DNA of 15,702 nt. It comes from Eubacterium sp. Lineage in GTDB: Bacteria; Bacillota; Clostridia; Oscillospirales; Acutalibacteraceae. Where the stretch lies: the NCBI GenBank assembly GCA_017543415.1, contig JAFYGD010000087.1, forward strand, positions 1-15,702, read 5' to 3'. Position numbers and translations under genes: made by a program. The notes beneath the pieces are model-generated. The model was not told the DNA's origin, did not search any database, and saw only the letters and a program-made list of their open reading frames with translations. Shown here piece by piece: positions 5,172 through 13,506 of this stretch; positions within the stretch are counted from its first letter, which is position 1, and every line of letters starts with the position of its first letter.

Positions 5172-6185
5172 ATGAAAAAATTAAAGGTTGGAATTATCGG
5201 TGCAGGCAGAATCGGACAGGTTCATGCAAAATCAATCACCTACCATATTCCTCAGGCTGAAATAGTTGCTATTTCCGATATTTATGAGGAGGGCGCAAAA
5301 AAGGTAGCCGAAGAGCTCGGTATCCCCGCTTATTACAAGGATTATCATGAAATCCTTAACAATCCCGAAATCGAAGCGGTGCTTATCTGTTCTTCAACCG
5401 ATACTCATGCCGATATCGCCTGTGAAGCGGCTGAAGCAGGCAAGCATATCTTCTGTGAAAAGCCCGTTGACCTTACGGTTGCAAAAATCAAAAAGGTTAT
5501 TGCCGCCGTTGAAAAGGCGGGCGTTAAGCTTCAGATAGGCTTTAACAGACGTTATGACCATAACTTTGCCCATATTAAAGCTCTTGCAAACGAGGGTAAG
5601 CTCGGCGACCTTCAGATAATAAAAATCACCTCCCGTGACCCTGAAGCTCCTCCGATTCCTTATGTAAAGGTTTCCGGCGGTATCTTCCTTGATATGACGG
5701 TGCATGATTTTGATATGGCGCGCTTTATCGGCGGCGAGGTTGACGAGGTTTATGCAAACGCTACCGTTATGGTTGATAAGGCTATCGGTGAAGCGGGCGA
5801 TGTAGATACAGCACTTGTTGCACTTAAGTTCAAGAGCGGCGCAATCGGCGTTATTGATAACTGCCGCAGGGCTTGCTACGGCTACGACCAGCGCCTTGAG
5901 GTATTCGGCTCGGGCGGCCAGGCCTCCGCAGCAAACGATACTCCTACCAACGTTGCCTATATCAACGAAAACGGCAATGTTACCGATAAGCCTTTATATT
6001 TCTTCCTTGAAAGATATATGCAGTCGTTTACAGACGAAATGACCGAGTTTATTGACGCGGTTGTAAACGATAAAGCAACAAAGACAACCGTTAACGACGG
6101 ACTTGAGGCTCTCCGTTTAGGACTTGCCGCAAAGCTTTCCGTAGCAGAGCACAGGCCCGTAAAGCTTTCCGAAATTGAAATGTAA
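5172..6185 (+). CDS. iolG: Inositol 2-dehydrogenase (Gfo/Idh/MocA family)
   Basis: It oxidises myo-inositol to 2-keto-myo-inositol (scyllo-inosose) with NAD+, the first step of inositol catabolism. The 337-residue protein has the NAD motif GIIGAGRIGQVHA at 8-20, CEKPVDLT at 95-102 (Lys97), GFNRRYDHNF at 123-132, SRDPEAPPIPYVKVSGG at 154-170, and DMTVHDFDMARF at 174-185 (Asp174, His178). The Lys/Asp/His set is the known catalytic triad of inositol dehydrogenases, and the sequence resembles the Sinorhizobium IdhA branch. The frame is open back to 5034, but that stretch is the terminator and leader; ATG 5172 begins the canonical MKKLKVGIIG and has AGG 8 bases upstream. iolD follows after 25 bases. 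Confidence 0.92.
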   Translation: MKKLKVGIIGAGRIGQVHAKSITYHIPQAEIVAISDIYEEGAKKVAEELGIPAYYKDYHEILNNPEIEAVLICSSTDTHADIACEAAEAGKHIFCEKPVDLTVAKIKKVIAAVEKAGVKLQIGFNRRYDHNFAHIKALANEGKLGDLQIIKITSRDPEAPPIPYVKVSGGIFLDMTVHDFDMARFIGGEVDEVYANATVMVDKAIGEAGDVDTALVALKFKSGAIGVIDNCRRACYGYDQRLEVFGSGGQASAANDTPTNVAYINENGNVTDKPLYFFLERYMQSFTDEMTEFIDAVVNDKATKTTVNDGLEALRLGLAAKLSVAEHRPVKLSEIEM

Positions 6186-6210
6186 TTAATCGACTATAGG
6201 AGTTGTTACT

Positions 6211-8064
6211 ATGAAACGTGAACGATTAACAATGTCCCAGGCGCTCGTTAAATTCCTTGACAATCAGTACGTTGAATTTGACGGAGTTGAAACAAAATTT
6301 GTTTCCGGTATTTTCGGAATTTTCGGCCACGGCTGCGTTGTAGGCGTTGGCCAGGCGCTTGAACAGGGCGGTCATAATCTCAGATTCTATCAGGGTAAAA
6401 ACGAACAGAATATGGCTCTTGCCGCTGTTGCCTATGCAAAACAGATGGACAGAAGGGCAATTATCCCCTGTGTTTCCTCTATCGGCCCCGGCGCAACAAA
6501 TATGGTAACTGCCTGCGGCTGCGCAACTGCAAACAGAATTCCTTTGCTTGTGCTTCCCGGCGATACCTTTGCCTGCCGTCAGCCCGACCCCGTACTCCAG
6601 CAGGCGGAGTTCTTTGATAACTACGGAAGAACCGTTACTGACGCTTTCAGAGGCGTTTGCCATTATTTTGACAGAATTGAACGCCCCGAGCAACTTATGA
6701 CTGCCTGCATTAACGCAATGCGCGTTCTTACCGACCCCGCGGATACAGGCGCCGTATGCCTTGCAATGCCTCAGGACGTTGAAGGCGAGGCTTACGATTA
6801 TCCCGAGCATTTCCTTCAGAAAAGGGTATGGCATATTGACCGCAGACCTATCGCTTTAACCCAGCTTGAAAGAGCAGTTAAGCTTATCAAATCAGCCAAA
6901 AAGCCGATTATCGTATGCGGCGGCGGAGTTCGTTACAGCGCAGCCGAAGAAGAGCTTTTAAGGCTTGCGGTTGCCCATAATATTCCTATTACCGAAACCC
7001 AGGCGGGTAAGGGTATAATTGACTGGAAGCACCCGCTTAACCTCGGCGGTATTGGCGTTACCGGTGGCAAGGCTGCCAACGTTATTGCAAGGGACGCAGA
7101 CATTGTTATCGGCGTAGGTACAAGGTTTACCGATTTTACAACCTCATCAAAATGGCTGTTCAACGAAAACCGCAAGGTGCTCGGCATTAACATCTGCCCG
7201 TTTGACGCTTATAAAATGGACGCAGAGGCTGTTACCGCTGACGCAAGAGAGGCAATCGTTGCCATTGACGAGGCTCTCGGCGATTACAAAACAGCTTATG
7301 CGGGTGAAATCGCAGCGGCTAAAACCGAGTGGGACGCTATTGTTGACGAATTCTATACCAAGGAGCTTGACGGCGGCTTAAGCCAGACCCGCGCTCTCGG
7401 TATTATCAATGAATTTATGGCTGAAAGCGATATAGCTCTCGGCTCCGCAGGCTCGCTTCCCGGCGATATGCAAAGGCTCTTCCGCCCCGGCAGCCGCGGT
7501 ACATACCATATGGAATACGGTTATTCAAATATGGGTTACGAAATCAACGGCGCTCTCGGTGCAAAGCTTGCGCAGCCTGACAGAGAGGTTTATACCTTCT
7601 GCGGCGACGGTTCCTTCCTTATGGGCCACAGCGAGCTTTATACCTCACTTCAGGAAGGCTTGAAGATTAACGTATGCGTATTTGATAATCTCGGCTGGGG
7701 CTGTATTGAAAACCTTCAGAACAATCAGGGTACGGATACCTTCGGAACCGTTTTCCGTGCAAGGAACCCCGTAACGGGTATGCTTGACGGAGAGGATATG
7801 ACCGTTGACTTTGCAAAGATTGCCGAAGGCTACGGCGCAAAGGGCTATTCAATCCATAATTCCGAGGAGCTGAAAGCAGCTCTTGAGGACGCTAAAAAGC
7901 AAACCAAATCTGTTGTATTTGACATCAAGGTTATGCCGAAAACAATGACCCCCGGTTTTGAAAGCTGGTGGCGTGTAGGCGTTGCGGAGGTATCAAAGAG
8001 CGCAACGGTAGCCGCAGCATATAAGGATATGCAGGAAAACATCGCAAAGACATTTGACTATTAA
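6211..8064 (+). CDS. iolD: 3D-(3,5/4)-trihydroxycyclohexane-1,2-dione acylhydrolase (decyclizing)
   Basis: A thiamine diphosphate enzyme that opens the ring of the diketo intermediate to give 5-deoxy-glucuronate. The 617 residues match the family's length. The acetolactate synthase-like layout is clear: N-terminal PYR domain with [13 protein letters not shown] at 60-72 (Glu65, expected to contact the cofactor's aminopyrimidine) and [13 protein letters not shown] at 89-101; a middle domain with [17 protein letters not shown] at 230-246 and [15 protein letters not shown] at 266-280; a C-terminal PP domain with the Mg/ThDP motif [16 protein letters not shown] at 465-480 and FDNLGWG at 491-497. 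TAGGAG about 8 bases upstream supports ATG 6211. iolE follows with a ribosome binding site overlapping this stop. Confidence 0.95.
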   Translation: MKRERLTMSQALVKFLDNQYVEFDGVETKFVSGIFGIFGHGCVVGVGQALEQGGHNLRFYQGKNEQNMALAAVAYAKQMDRRAIIPCVSSIGPGATNMVTACGCATANRIPLLVLPGDTFACRQPDPVLQQAEFFDNYGRTVTDAFRGVCHYFDRIERPEQLMTACINAMRVLTDPADTGAVCLAMPQDVEGEAYDYPEHFLQKRVWHIDRRPIALTQLERAVKLIKSAKKPIIVCGGGVRYSAAEEELLRLAVAHNIPITETQAGKGIIDWKHPLNLGGIGVTGGKAANVIARDADIVIGVGTRFTDFTTSSKWLFNENRKVLGINICPFDAYKMDAEAVTADAREAIVAIDEALGDYKTAYAGEIAAAKTEWDAIVDEFYTKELDGGLSQTRALGIINEFMAESDIALGSAGSLPGDMQRLFRPGSRGTYHMEYGYSNMGYEINGALGAKLAQPDREVYTFCGDGSFLMGHSELYTSLQEGLKINVCVFDNLGWGCIENLQNNQGTDTFGTVFRARNPVTGMLDGEDMTVDFAKIAEGYGAKGYSIHNSEELKAALEDAKKQTKSVVFDIKVMPKTMTPGFESWWRVGVAEVSKSATVAAAYKDMQENIAKTFDY

Positions 8065-8075
8065 GGAGATACAGT

Positions 8076-8975
8076 ATGCTTAACCCTAACAAAGTAAAAC
8101 TTGCTATCGCACCAATCGGCTGGACTAACGACGATATGCCCGATTTAGGTGCGGAAAACTCATTTGAGCAGTGTATAAGTGAAATGGCGCTTGCAGGCTT
8201 CAAGGGCAGTGAAATCGGCAATAAGTATCCTGCCGACCCCGACGTTTTAAAGAAGTACCTTGACATCCGCGGACTTCAGATTTGCAACGCCTGGTTTTCG
8301 TCATACCTCACCTCAAAGCCTTATGAGGAAACTATTGAGGCCTTCAAGGCTCACTGCGATAAGCTTTATAAGCTCGGCGCAAAGGTAATCGGCGCGTCCG
8401 AGCAGGGCAATTCTATTCAGGGCGACCTTACAAAGTCAATCCTTGACGAAAAGCCCTATTATACCGACGAGCAGTGGGAAACCGTTGCAAAGGGCTTTAA
8501 CGAAATGGGCGCCTATGCAAAAAGCAAGGGTATGTTCTTCACCGTTCATCACCATATGGGAACGGGCGTTCAGACCGTTGAGGAAATTGATAAGCTTATG
8601 GAAATTACAGACCCCGAGCTTGTATATCTTCTTTTCGATTCGGGCCACCTTACCTTTGCGGGTATCGACCCCGTACCCGTGCTTAAAAAGTATGTAAACA
8701 GAATTAAGCACGTTCACCTTAAGGACGTTCGCCTTGACGTTTACAACAATCAGGTTGTACCGCAGCATATGTCCTTCCTTGACGCTGTAAGAGCCGGCGT
8801 GTTTACGGTTCCCGGTGACGGCGACGTAGATTTCAAGCCTATCTTTGATATTCTTGATGAAGCGGGCTACGAAGGCTGGGTTGTTGTTGAAGCAGAGCAG
8901 GACCCTGCAAAGGCGAATCCGTTTGAATATGCCGTTAAGGCGCGTAAATATATCCGCGAAACCGCAGGACTTTAA
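8076..8975 (+). CDS. iolE: Inosose dehydratase (2-keto-myo-inositol dehydratase)
   Basis: It removes water from scyllo-inosose to give the dione used by IolD. The 299 residues match the family and form a xylose-isomerase-like TIM barrel. Visible are [20 protein letters not shown] near the N-terminus, a metal-site histidine cluster [25 protein letters not shown], the barrel strand [11 protein letters not shown], and [20 protein letters not shown] near the end, a typical IolE C-terminus. AAGGAG (8063-8068) overlaps the iolD stop, which indicates co-translation. The operon has no further iol gene; the DNA after the stop looks like a remnant of another gene and then a terminator. Confidence 0.95.
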   Translation: MLNPNKVKLAIAPIGWTNDDMPDLGAENSFEQCISEMALAGFKGSEIGNKYPADPDVLKKYLDIRGLQICNAWFSSYLTSKPYEETIEAFKAHCDKLYKLGAKVIGASEQGNSIQGDLTKSILDEKPYYTDEQWETVAKGFNEMGAYAKSKGMFFTVHHHMGTGVQTVEEIDKLMEITDPELVYLLFDSGHLTFAGIDPVPVLKKYVNRIKHVHLKDVRLDVYNNQVVPQHMSFLDAVRAGVFTVPGDGDVDFKPIFDILDEAGYEGWVVVEAEQDPAKANPFEYAVKARKYIRETAGL

Positions 8976-9045
8976 GGCTAAAAAGGCACAGGGCAAGGTA
9001 AGCTATACGATTGCAAAGAAAAACAAGAACTTCAAGGTAGCTTAA
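8974..9045 (+). pseudogene. Remnant of a surface/secreted-protein repeat fused out of frame to the iolE 3' end
   Basis: In the frame +1 relative to iolE (codons at 8974, 8977 and so on to a TAA at 9043-9045) the DNA reads [12 protein letters not shown], then IAKKNKNFKVA, stop. From memory, Lys-rich pieces of the form GKVTYxIAKKNKNFKV are common in repeated Ig-like or other domains of large secreted proteins of gut Ruminococcaceae. Here there is no start codon or ribosome binding site, only ~24 codons remain, and the first codon overlaps the iolE stop. The likely reading is a scar where a deletion or rearrangement joined iolE to the end of another gene. Chance similarity is possible given the short length. 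Confidence 0.4.
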
Positions 9046-9060
9046 AAAATACAAATAAAA

Positions 9061-9085
9061 AAAGACGGTTAAACCGTCTTTTTTT
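9061..9085. terminator. Bidirectional terminator between the iol operon and the permease gene
   Basis: AAAGACGGT (9061-9069) and ACCGTCTTT (9073-9081) form a 9-bp stem with loop TAA, followed by a T-run and preceded by AAAA, so it can act on both strands. The minus-strand gene's stop codon lies in the T-run (9084-9086). Confidence 0.9.
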
Positions 9086-10232
9086 ATTGTCTTTTCGGTG
9101 GAGTCCACAGGTGGATTCTGCCCGTATCGTTAAACGCCTTAAGCGTCATTACCGCAATCGGTACAATGAACATTCCCAAAGGACCGAACAGCTTAAGTCC
9201 GAAGTAAAGTCCCATAAGAGTAACAATCGGGTTAACGCCGAGCGTGTCGCCAACAATCTTCGGCTCAATATACTGCCTTACAACTGTAATTATTACATAA
9301 ATAACAAGTAATCCGATAGCCTGCTTGTAATTGCCGAGCACAAGCGAAATCAGTGCCCACGGAATAAGAATTCCGCCGCTGCCCGCAACGGGCATTACGT
9401 CAAAGATTGTTATTCCCAGCGCAATCCAGATGTAAAAGCTGTTGTTCATAGCCCCGATAATGCGCAGGATTGAAAATCCTATGAATAACTCGCCGAAGGT
9501 GATGCACATAATCAGTCCGTAAGCTCGGAACATCTTTAAAACCGTTGTTGTGAAAACCTGTTTGATTTCAACAAGTATATTCTTTTTACCCTCGGGAAGC
9601 TGAAGCTGAATAAACTTAACAACCTTGTTGTAATCCTTGGTGAAAAGTATGCATGCAATAATGCCTATTACCGTGCCTATTGCTATGCTCGGAATGTTTT
9701 TAACAACGCCGAAAATACCTGAAATTCCCGTTGAAACTCCGCTCTTAACCGAAGACATATCAATTCCGAGTGAGCTTAAATCAAAGTCGTCAATAAGCTT
9801 TGTAAAGGTGTCCGTAATGCTGCTGCTGTAAGTGCGGTAAATTGCGTCAGGAAGGAATTTGCCGAGGTTGAGCAGCTTGTTTTCAAGCGTTGCAAGGAAG
9901 CTCGGAATATCGTTGAGCTGTGCAACAAGATTACTTACCACATCGGATATTTTTGAAATAATCGAGGAAAGAATAAAGCCGAGCGGAACAACTATTACAA
10001 CTATAACAAGTATAACCGAAATAATACTCCAGAAGGTGTGCAGGTTTCTTTTACTCTTTTTATCAAGCCAACGGATAGGTTTCTGCAAAATAATTGCAAT
10101 TAAAAATGTAAGAATAAAAGGTGCAGCAGCCCAGAATAAATACTTAAAGAAAACATATACAAGCGCAAGAATAATGGCTATGAAGAATATGTTGATTAAA
10201 AATTCTCTGCGCTTTTCAACTTTTTCGGGCAT
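9084..10232 (-). CDS. AI-2E family transporter / YtvI-like permease
   Basis: This 382-residue polytopic membrane protein has hydrophobic segments at about 11-30, 34-50, 66-92, 180-197, 236-260, 262-300, 303-318 and 335-365, the pattern of the AI-2E (PF01594) family, with a soluble amphipathic region between the third and fourth. The family signature is clear near the C-terminus: VRQYIEPKIVGDTLGVNP (318-335), then GLYFGLKLFGPLGMFIVP (341-358). Members include the sporulation protein YtvI and the AI-2 exporter TqsA; the substrate cannot be assigned. AAGGAGGA 5 bases before the ATG (complement of 10238-10245) fixes the start. It is divergent from hom and has its own promoter. Confidence 0.9.
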   Translation of the reverse strand: MPEKVEKRREFLINIFFIAIILALVYVFFKYLFWAAAPFILTFLIAIILQKPIRWLDKKSKRNLHTFWSIISVILVIVVIVVPLGFILSSIISKISDVVSNLVAQLNDIPSFLATLENKLLNLGKFLPDAIYRTYSSSITDTFTKLIDDFDLSSLGIDMSSVKSGVSTGISGIFGVVKNIPSIAIGTVIGIIACILFTKDYNKVVKFIQLQLPEGKKNILVEIKQVFTTTVLKMFRAYGLIMCITFGELFIGFSILRIIGAMNNSFYIWIALGITIFDVMPVAGSGGILIPWALISLVLGNYKQAIGLLVIYVIITVVRQYIEPKIVGDTLGVNPIVTLMGLYFGLKLFGPLGMFIVPIAVMTLKAFNDTGRIHLWTPPKRQ

Positions 10233-10263
10233 TTTTATCCTCCTTGGTTTTAGTATTTATTAT

Positions 10264-10292
10264 ATTTTAATGCAATATGTACTAAAGTTCAA
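10264..10292 (-). promoter_or_regulatory. Probable promoter of the AI-2E permease gene
   Basis: On the minus strand TTGAAC (10287-10292) and TAAAAT (10264-10269) are separated by 17 bases, upstream of the strong ribosome binding site. Confidence 0.6.
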
Positions 10293-10362
10293 GTGAAAAT
10301 ATCTTTCTTTGAATATTTTTTACCAAAAATTAAAAATTTTAGTAGCGTTTACAACAGTAATT

Positions 10363-10371
10363 TGATATAAT
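10363..10371 (+). promoter_or_regulatory. Extended -10 promoter of hom-lysC
   Basis: TGATATAAT is an extended -10 element (TGn-TATAAT). At the normal spacing the -35 (TAGCGT, 10343-10348) is poor, which the extended -10 may offset. The predicted leader is about 32 bases, too short for a lysine riboswitch or T-box. Confidence 0.6.
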
Positions 10372-10409
10372 AATTCAGATCTATAAATTTTAGGAAGGCA
10401 AATTATAAT

Positions 10410-11627
10410 ATGAAAGTTGCTGTAATGGGCTACGGAACGGTAGGCTCCGGCGTAGTTGACGTTATTGAAAACCATAAACAGGTAATAACAAAACGCACCG
10501 ACGGCGAAATGCTTGAGGTTAGTCATATTCTTGATTTGCGCGATTTTCCGGGCGACAGTCATCAGGAACTGTTCACCAAGGATTTCAACGATATTTTAAA
10601 TGACCCCGAGGTTAAGGTTGTTGCCGAAACCATGGGCGGCGTAAACCCTGCGTTTGATTTTACAATGAAGCTGCTCAAAGCGGGCAAAAGCGTTGTAACC
10701 TCAAATAAAGAGCTTGTTGCCCAGAAGGGGCTTGAGCTTCTCAATACTGCAAAAGAGTGCGGCGTAAACTATCTTTTTGAAGCTTCCGTAGGCGGCGGAA
10801 TTCCCATTATCCGTCCTATGGACCAGTGCCTTGCCGCAAATAATATTGAGGGCGTTGCGGGTATTCTTAACGGTACAACAAACTTTATCCTTACCAAAAT
10901 GATTCAGGAGGATATGTCGTTTGCAGATGCGCTAAAGCTTGCGCAGGATAACGGCTATGCGGAAAAGGACCCGACTGCCGATATTGAAGGGTTTGACGCC
11001 TGTCGCAAGGTTTGTATTCTTGCTTCGCTTGCTTTCGGTAAGCACGTTTATCCCAATCAGGTTGAAACAGAGGGAATTACAAATATCACTCTTGAGGATG
11101 TTTCTTATATCGCTTCCGTTAAGGGCGTAATCAAGCTCCTCGGTCAGATTAAATATATCAGCGAAAATGAAATTGCAGCCTTTGTAAGCCCCGCCGTTGT
11201 TTTCAGCGGCTCCCAGCTTGCAAACGTAAACGATGTTTTCAATGCAATTCTTGTCAGGGGAGACGCGGTCGGCGACGTATGCTTTTACGGCCCCGGCGCG
11301 GGTAAATATCCTACCGCTTCAGCGGTTGTTGCCGATATGGTAGACGCTGCAAAGCATACTCAAAGACGCAAGATTTTCGGCTGGGACGCAGGCAGCGAAA
11401 GCTACGTTGTTGACCATAAGGAAGTACTTAAAATGCCGTTTTATGTGCGCGCAAAAGCTTCCGAAGCTGAAATCAAATGTATTTTCGGCGATGTAAAATT
11501 CCTTACAAGATACGGCAAACCTGCAAATGAGGTTGCCTTTATTACAGACGCTATGAACGAATATACCCTTATTGAAAAGCTTAAGGGCGTTGACGTTATC
11601 AATACAATCAAAGTTACAAACTATTAA
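10410..11627 (+). CDS. hom: Homoserine dehydrogenase
   Basis: It reduces aspartate semialdehyde to homoserine with NAD(P)H, at the branch to threonine and methionine. The protein has 405 residues. The Rossmann motif is GYGTVGSGVV at 7-16, then AETMGGVNPAFDF (72-84), SVVTSNKELVA (94-104, Lys100), the catalytic-domain signature GVAGILNGTTNFILTKM (148-164), and GYAEKDPTADIEGFDACRK (182-200, with the expected catalytic Lys at the end). Residues ~340-405 sit where an ACT domain normally lies but are short and lack its usual Pro-Gly-Val-Leu loop. AGGAAGG at 10392-10398 is 11 bases before the ATG, slightly long spacing. lysC follows after 28 bases, so the two probably form an operon. Confidence 0.94.
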   Translation: MKVAVMGYGTVGSGVVDVIENHKQVITKRTDGEMLEVSHILDLRDFPGDSHQELFTKDFNDILNDPEVKVVAETMGGVNPAFDFTMKLLKAGKSVVTSNKELVAQKGLELLNTAKECGVNYLFEASVGGGIPIIRPMDQCLAANNIEGVAGILNGTTNFILTKMIQEDMSFADALKLAQDNGYAEKDPTADIEGFDACRKVCILASLAFGKHVYPNQVETEGITNITLEDVSYIASVKGVIKLLGQIKYISENEIAAFVSPAVVFSGSQLANVNDVFNAILVRGDAVGDVCFYGPGAGKYPTASAVVADMVDAAKHTQRRKIFGWDAGSESYVVDHKEVLKMPFYVRAKASEAEIKCIFGDVKFLTRYGKPANEVAFITDAMNEYTLIEKLKGVDVINTIKVTNY

Positions 11628-11655
11628 TTCACTTTTTGATGAAGGGGAAAACTCT

Positions 11656-12864
11656 ATGGCACTTATTGTTCAGAAGTTCGGCGGAAGCTCCGTTGCCAAT
11701 GCCGAGCGAGTAAAGAATGTTGCTAAAATTGTTTGCGATACTTATAAAGAAGGAAACGACGTTGTAGTTGTTGTTTCAGCCCAGGGAGATACAACCGACG
11801 ATTTGATTTCGGAAGCAAAGGTTATCAATCCCAAAGCCCCCAAGCGTGAGCTTGACCAGCTCCTTGCAGCGGGCGAACAGATTTCAATTTCACTTCTTGC
11901 TATGGCGATTGAAAGCCTCGGCTATCCCGTTATCAGCCTTCTCGGCTGGCAGGCAGGCTTCAATACCAATTCGGTTTACGGCTCTGCAAGAATAAAGAAT
12001 ATCCGCCCCAACCGTCTTCAGGCGGAGCTTGCAAAACGCAATATTGTTGTTGTAGCGGGCTTTCAGGGCATTAACAGGTATGACGATATAACAACGCTCG
12101 GCAGGGGCGGTTCAGATACCTCGGCGGTAGCAATCGCAGCAGCGCTCCACGCCGATAAATGCCAGATTTTTACCGATGTTGAGGGCGTTTACACAGCGGA
12201 CCCGCGCAAGGTTGAAGGCGCTAAAAAGCTTAAGGAAATAACCTATGATGAAATGCTTGAGCTTGCAACGCTCGGCGCGCAGGTGCTTAACAACCGTTCG
12301 GTGGAAATGGCAAAGAAATATTCAATTAAGCTTGAAGTGCTCTCGTCTCTTAACCCGATTCCGGGCACTATCGTTAAGGAGGTAGCAAAAATGGAAAAAA
12401 TGTTAATTCGCGGCGTAACAAACGATACCGACGTAGCTCTCGTTTCAATTCTCGGAGTTCAGGATAATCCCGGCGTAGCCTTCAAGGTTTTCGCAAAGCT
12501 TTCGCAAAAGCAGATTAACGTAGATATTATTCTTCAGTCCTTCGGACGTAATTCAACAAAGGATATCGTTTTCAGCGTAAGCAAGGAAAACGGTCCCGTT
12601 GCGGTTGAGCTTCTTAAGGAGCTTGACGTGCTTGACGGCGCGGAGATTGTTTGCGACACAAGCGTTGCCAAGGTTTCAATCGTAGGCGCGGGTATGGAAA
12701 GCCATCCCGGCACCGCAACCAAGATGTTTGAAGCGCTTTACGACAGGGGAATTAACATCAAAATGATTTCCACTTCCGAAATCAAGATTTCCGTTATTAT
12801 TGACGCTGACGAGGCGGAGCGCGCTGTCTCTGCAGTTCACTCTGCATTTATACCCAATGATTAA
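11656..12864 (+). CDS. lysC: Aspartate kinase (alpha subunit, LysC type) with internal start for a beta subunit
   Basis: It phosphorylates aspartate, the first step of the lysine, threonine and methionine pathway. The 402-residue enzyme has the kinase domain at 1-240: VQKFGGSSVANAERV at 6-20, LDQLLAAGEQISISLLA at 66-82, TLGRGGSDTSAVAIA at 147-161, FTDVEGVYTADPR at 172-184, and LNNRSVEMAKKY at 211-222. Two ACT domains follow (about 250-325 and 330-400), the second with GAGMESHPGTATKMFEAL. This resembles lysine-sensitive Bacillus LysC. The frame is open back to 11572, inside hom, but ATG 11656 begins MALIVQKFGG and has AGGGG 8 bases upstream. A terminator follows. Methionine 246 has a strong internal ribosome binding site. 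Confidence 0.95.
   Translation: MALIVQKFGGSSVANAERVKNVAKIVCDTYKEGNDVVVVVSAQGDTTDDLISEAKVINPKAPKRELDQLLAAGEQISISLLAMAIESLGYPVISLLGWQAGFNTNSVYGSARIKNIRPNRLQAELAKRNIVVVAGFQGINRYDDITTLGRGGSDTSAVAIAAALHADKCQIFTDVEGVYTADPRKVEGAKKLKEITYDEMLELATLGAQVLNNRSVEMAKKYSIKLEVLSSLNPIPGTIVKEVAKMEKMLIRGVTNDTDVALVSILGVQDNPGVAFKVFAKLSQKQINVDIILQSFGRNSTKDIVFSVSKENGPVAVELLKELDVLDGAEIVCDTSVAKVSIVGAGMESHPGTATKMFEALYDRGINIKMISTSEIKISVIIDADEAERAVSAVHSAFIPND
12377..12393 (+). promoter_or_regulatory. Internal ribosome binding site and ATG for the aspartate kinase beta subunit
   Basis: AGGAGG (12377-12382, within TAAGGAGGT) is followed after 8 bases by ATG 12391, in frame with lysC and equal to codon 246. Starting there would give a 157-residue protein of the two ACT domains only (12391-12864). 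Bacillus subtilis aspartokinase II is known to make exactly such an in-frame beta subunit starting at codon 246, so the site is probably functional. Confidence 0.75.
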
Positions 12865-12876
12865 TAATTACATTTT

Positions 12877-12906
12877 CGGGCAGGTTAACCTGCCCGTTAT
12901 TTTATT
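12877..12906 (+). terminator. Intrinsic terminator of hom-lysC
   Basis: CGGGCAGG (12877-12884) and CCTGCCCG (12889-12896) form a perfect 8-bp GC-rich stem with loop TTAA, then TTATTTTATT. Confidence 0.88.
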
Positions 12907-12907
12907 C

Positions 12908-12936
12908 TTGACTTTAAATAATATATAATATATAAT
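12908..12936 (+). promoter_or_regulatory. Promoter of greA-lysS
   Basis: TTGACT (12908-12913, five of six bases) and a perfect TATAAT (12931-12936) are spaced 17 bases apart in an A/T-rich stretch right after the lysC terminator. Confidence 0.85.
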
Positions 12937-12981
12937 TAATGCGTTAAAATATACTTAAAATCATTTAAAGGAGTTTTTGAT

Positions 12982-13452
12982 ATGGCAGCAAAGGTTTTTA
13001 AAATGACAGTAGCAGGTAAAGCTGAGCTTGAGGCTGAGCTTGAAAATCTTGAAACCGTCGGCAGAAACGATATTGCGGAAAAACTTAAGGTAGCCCGTTC
13101 CTACGGTGACCTCAGCGAAAACAGCGAGTATGATGAGGCTAAAAGCGAACAGGCTAAAATTGAAGCAAGAATTAACGAAATCAGGTATCAGCTTGACCAT
13201 GCGGTTATTATAGATTCAACCGATAAAAACGCAGTTTCAATGGGCTCAACCGTAACCGTTCTTCGTCTTAAGGATAAGGCAAAGCTCGTTTACAAAATCG
13301 TAGGCTTTTCGGAATCAAAACCAACCGAAGGCAAAATTTCGGATGAAAGCCCTATCGGTATGGCTCTTATGGGCAAAAAGAAGGGCGATAAGGTAATCGT
13401 TGAAGCTCCTATCGGTGAAATTGAATTTGAAATCAAAAAGATAGAAGGATAA
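12982..13452 (+). CDS. greA: Transcription elongation factor GreA
   Basis: GreA enters the RNA polymerase secondary channel and stimulates cleavage of backtracked RNA. The 156 residues are the normal length. Residues 1-75 form the coiled-coil finger, with the acidic tip ARSYGDLSENSEYDEAK at 38-54 (Asp43 and Glu46 being the expected Mg-binding pair). Residues 80-156 form the FKBP-like domain ending in SPIGMALMGKKKGDKV and PIGEIEFEIKKIEG. AAGGAG at 12968-12973 supports the start. lysS follows after 54 bases with no terminator, a neighbourhood often seen in Firmicutes. Confidence 0.97.
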   Translation: MAAKVFKMTVAGKAELEAELENLETVGRNDIAEKLKVARSYGDLSENSEYDEAKSEQAKIEARINEIRYQLDHAVIIDSTDKNAVSMGSTVTVLRLKDKAKLVYKIVGFSESKPTEGKISDESPIGMALMGKKKGDKVIVEAPIGEIEFEIKKIEG

Positions 13453-13506
13453 TTGCGGGGGGCTTTATGCCGCCCGAAAAAACTATGAAAGGCAATAGGT
13501 ACAGCT

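Noticed and set aside
8436..8996. Long minus-strand ORF opposite iolE
   Set aside because: It has no family resemblance or ribosome binding site and lies opposite a well-recognised gene; it arises from codon bias.
10372..10409. Lysine riboswitch or T-box before hom-lysC
   Set aside because: The predicted leader is about 30 bases, far too short for either element, and no specifier or antiterminator is visible.
11572..11655. Longer lysC start inside hom
   Set aside because: It overlaps hom coding sequence; MALIVQKFGG at 11656 is the standard aspartokinase N-terminus with its own ribosome binding site.
13455..13480. Hairpin between greA and lysS as a terminator
   Set aside because: The CGGGGGGC/GCCGCCCG stem has an internal mismatch and is followed by A residues, not a U-tract, so greA and lysS are probably co-transcribed.
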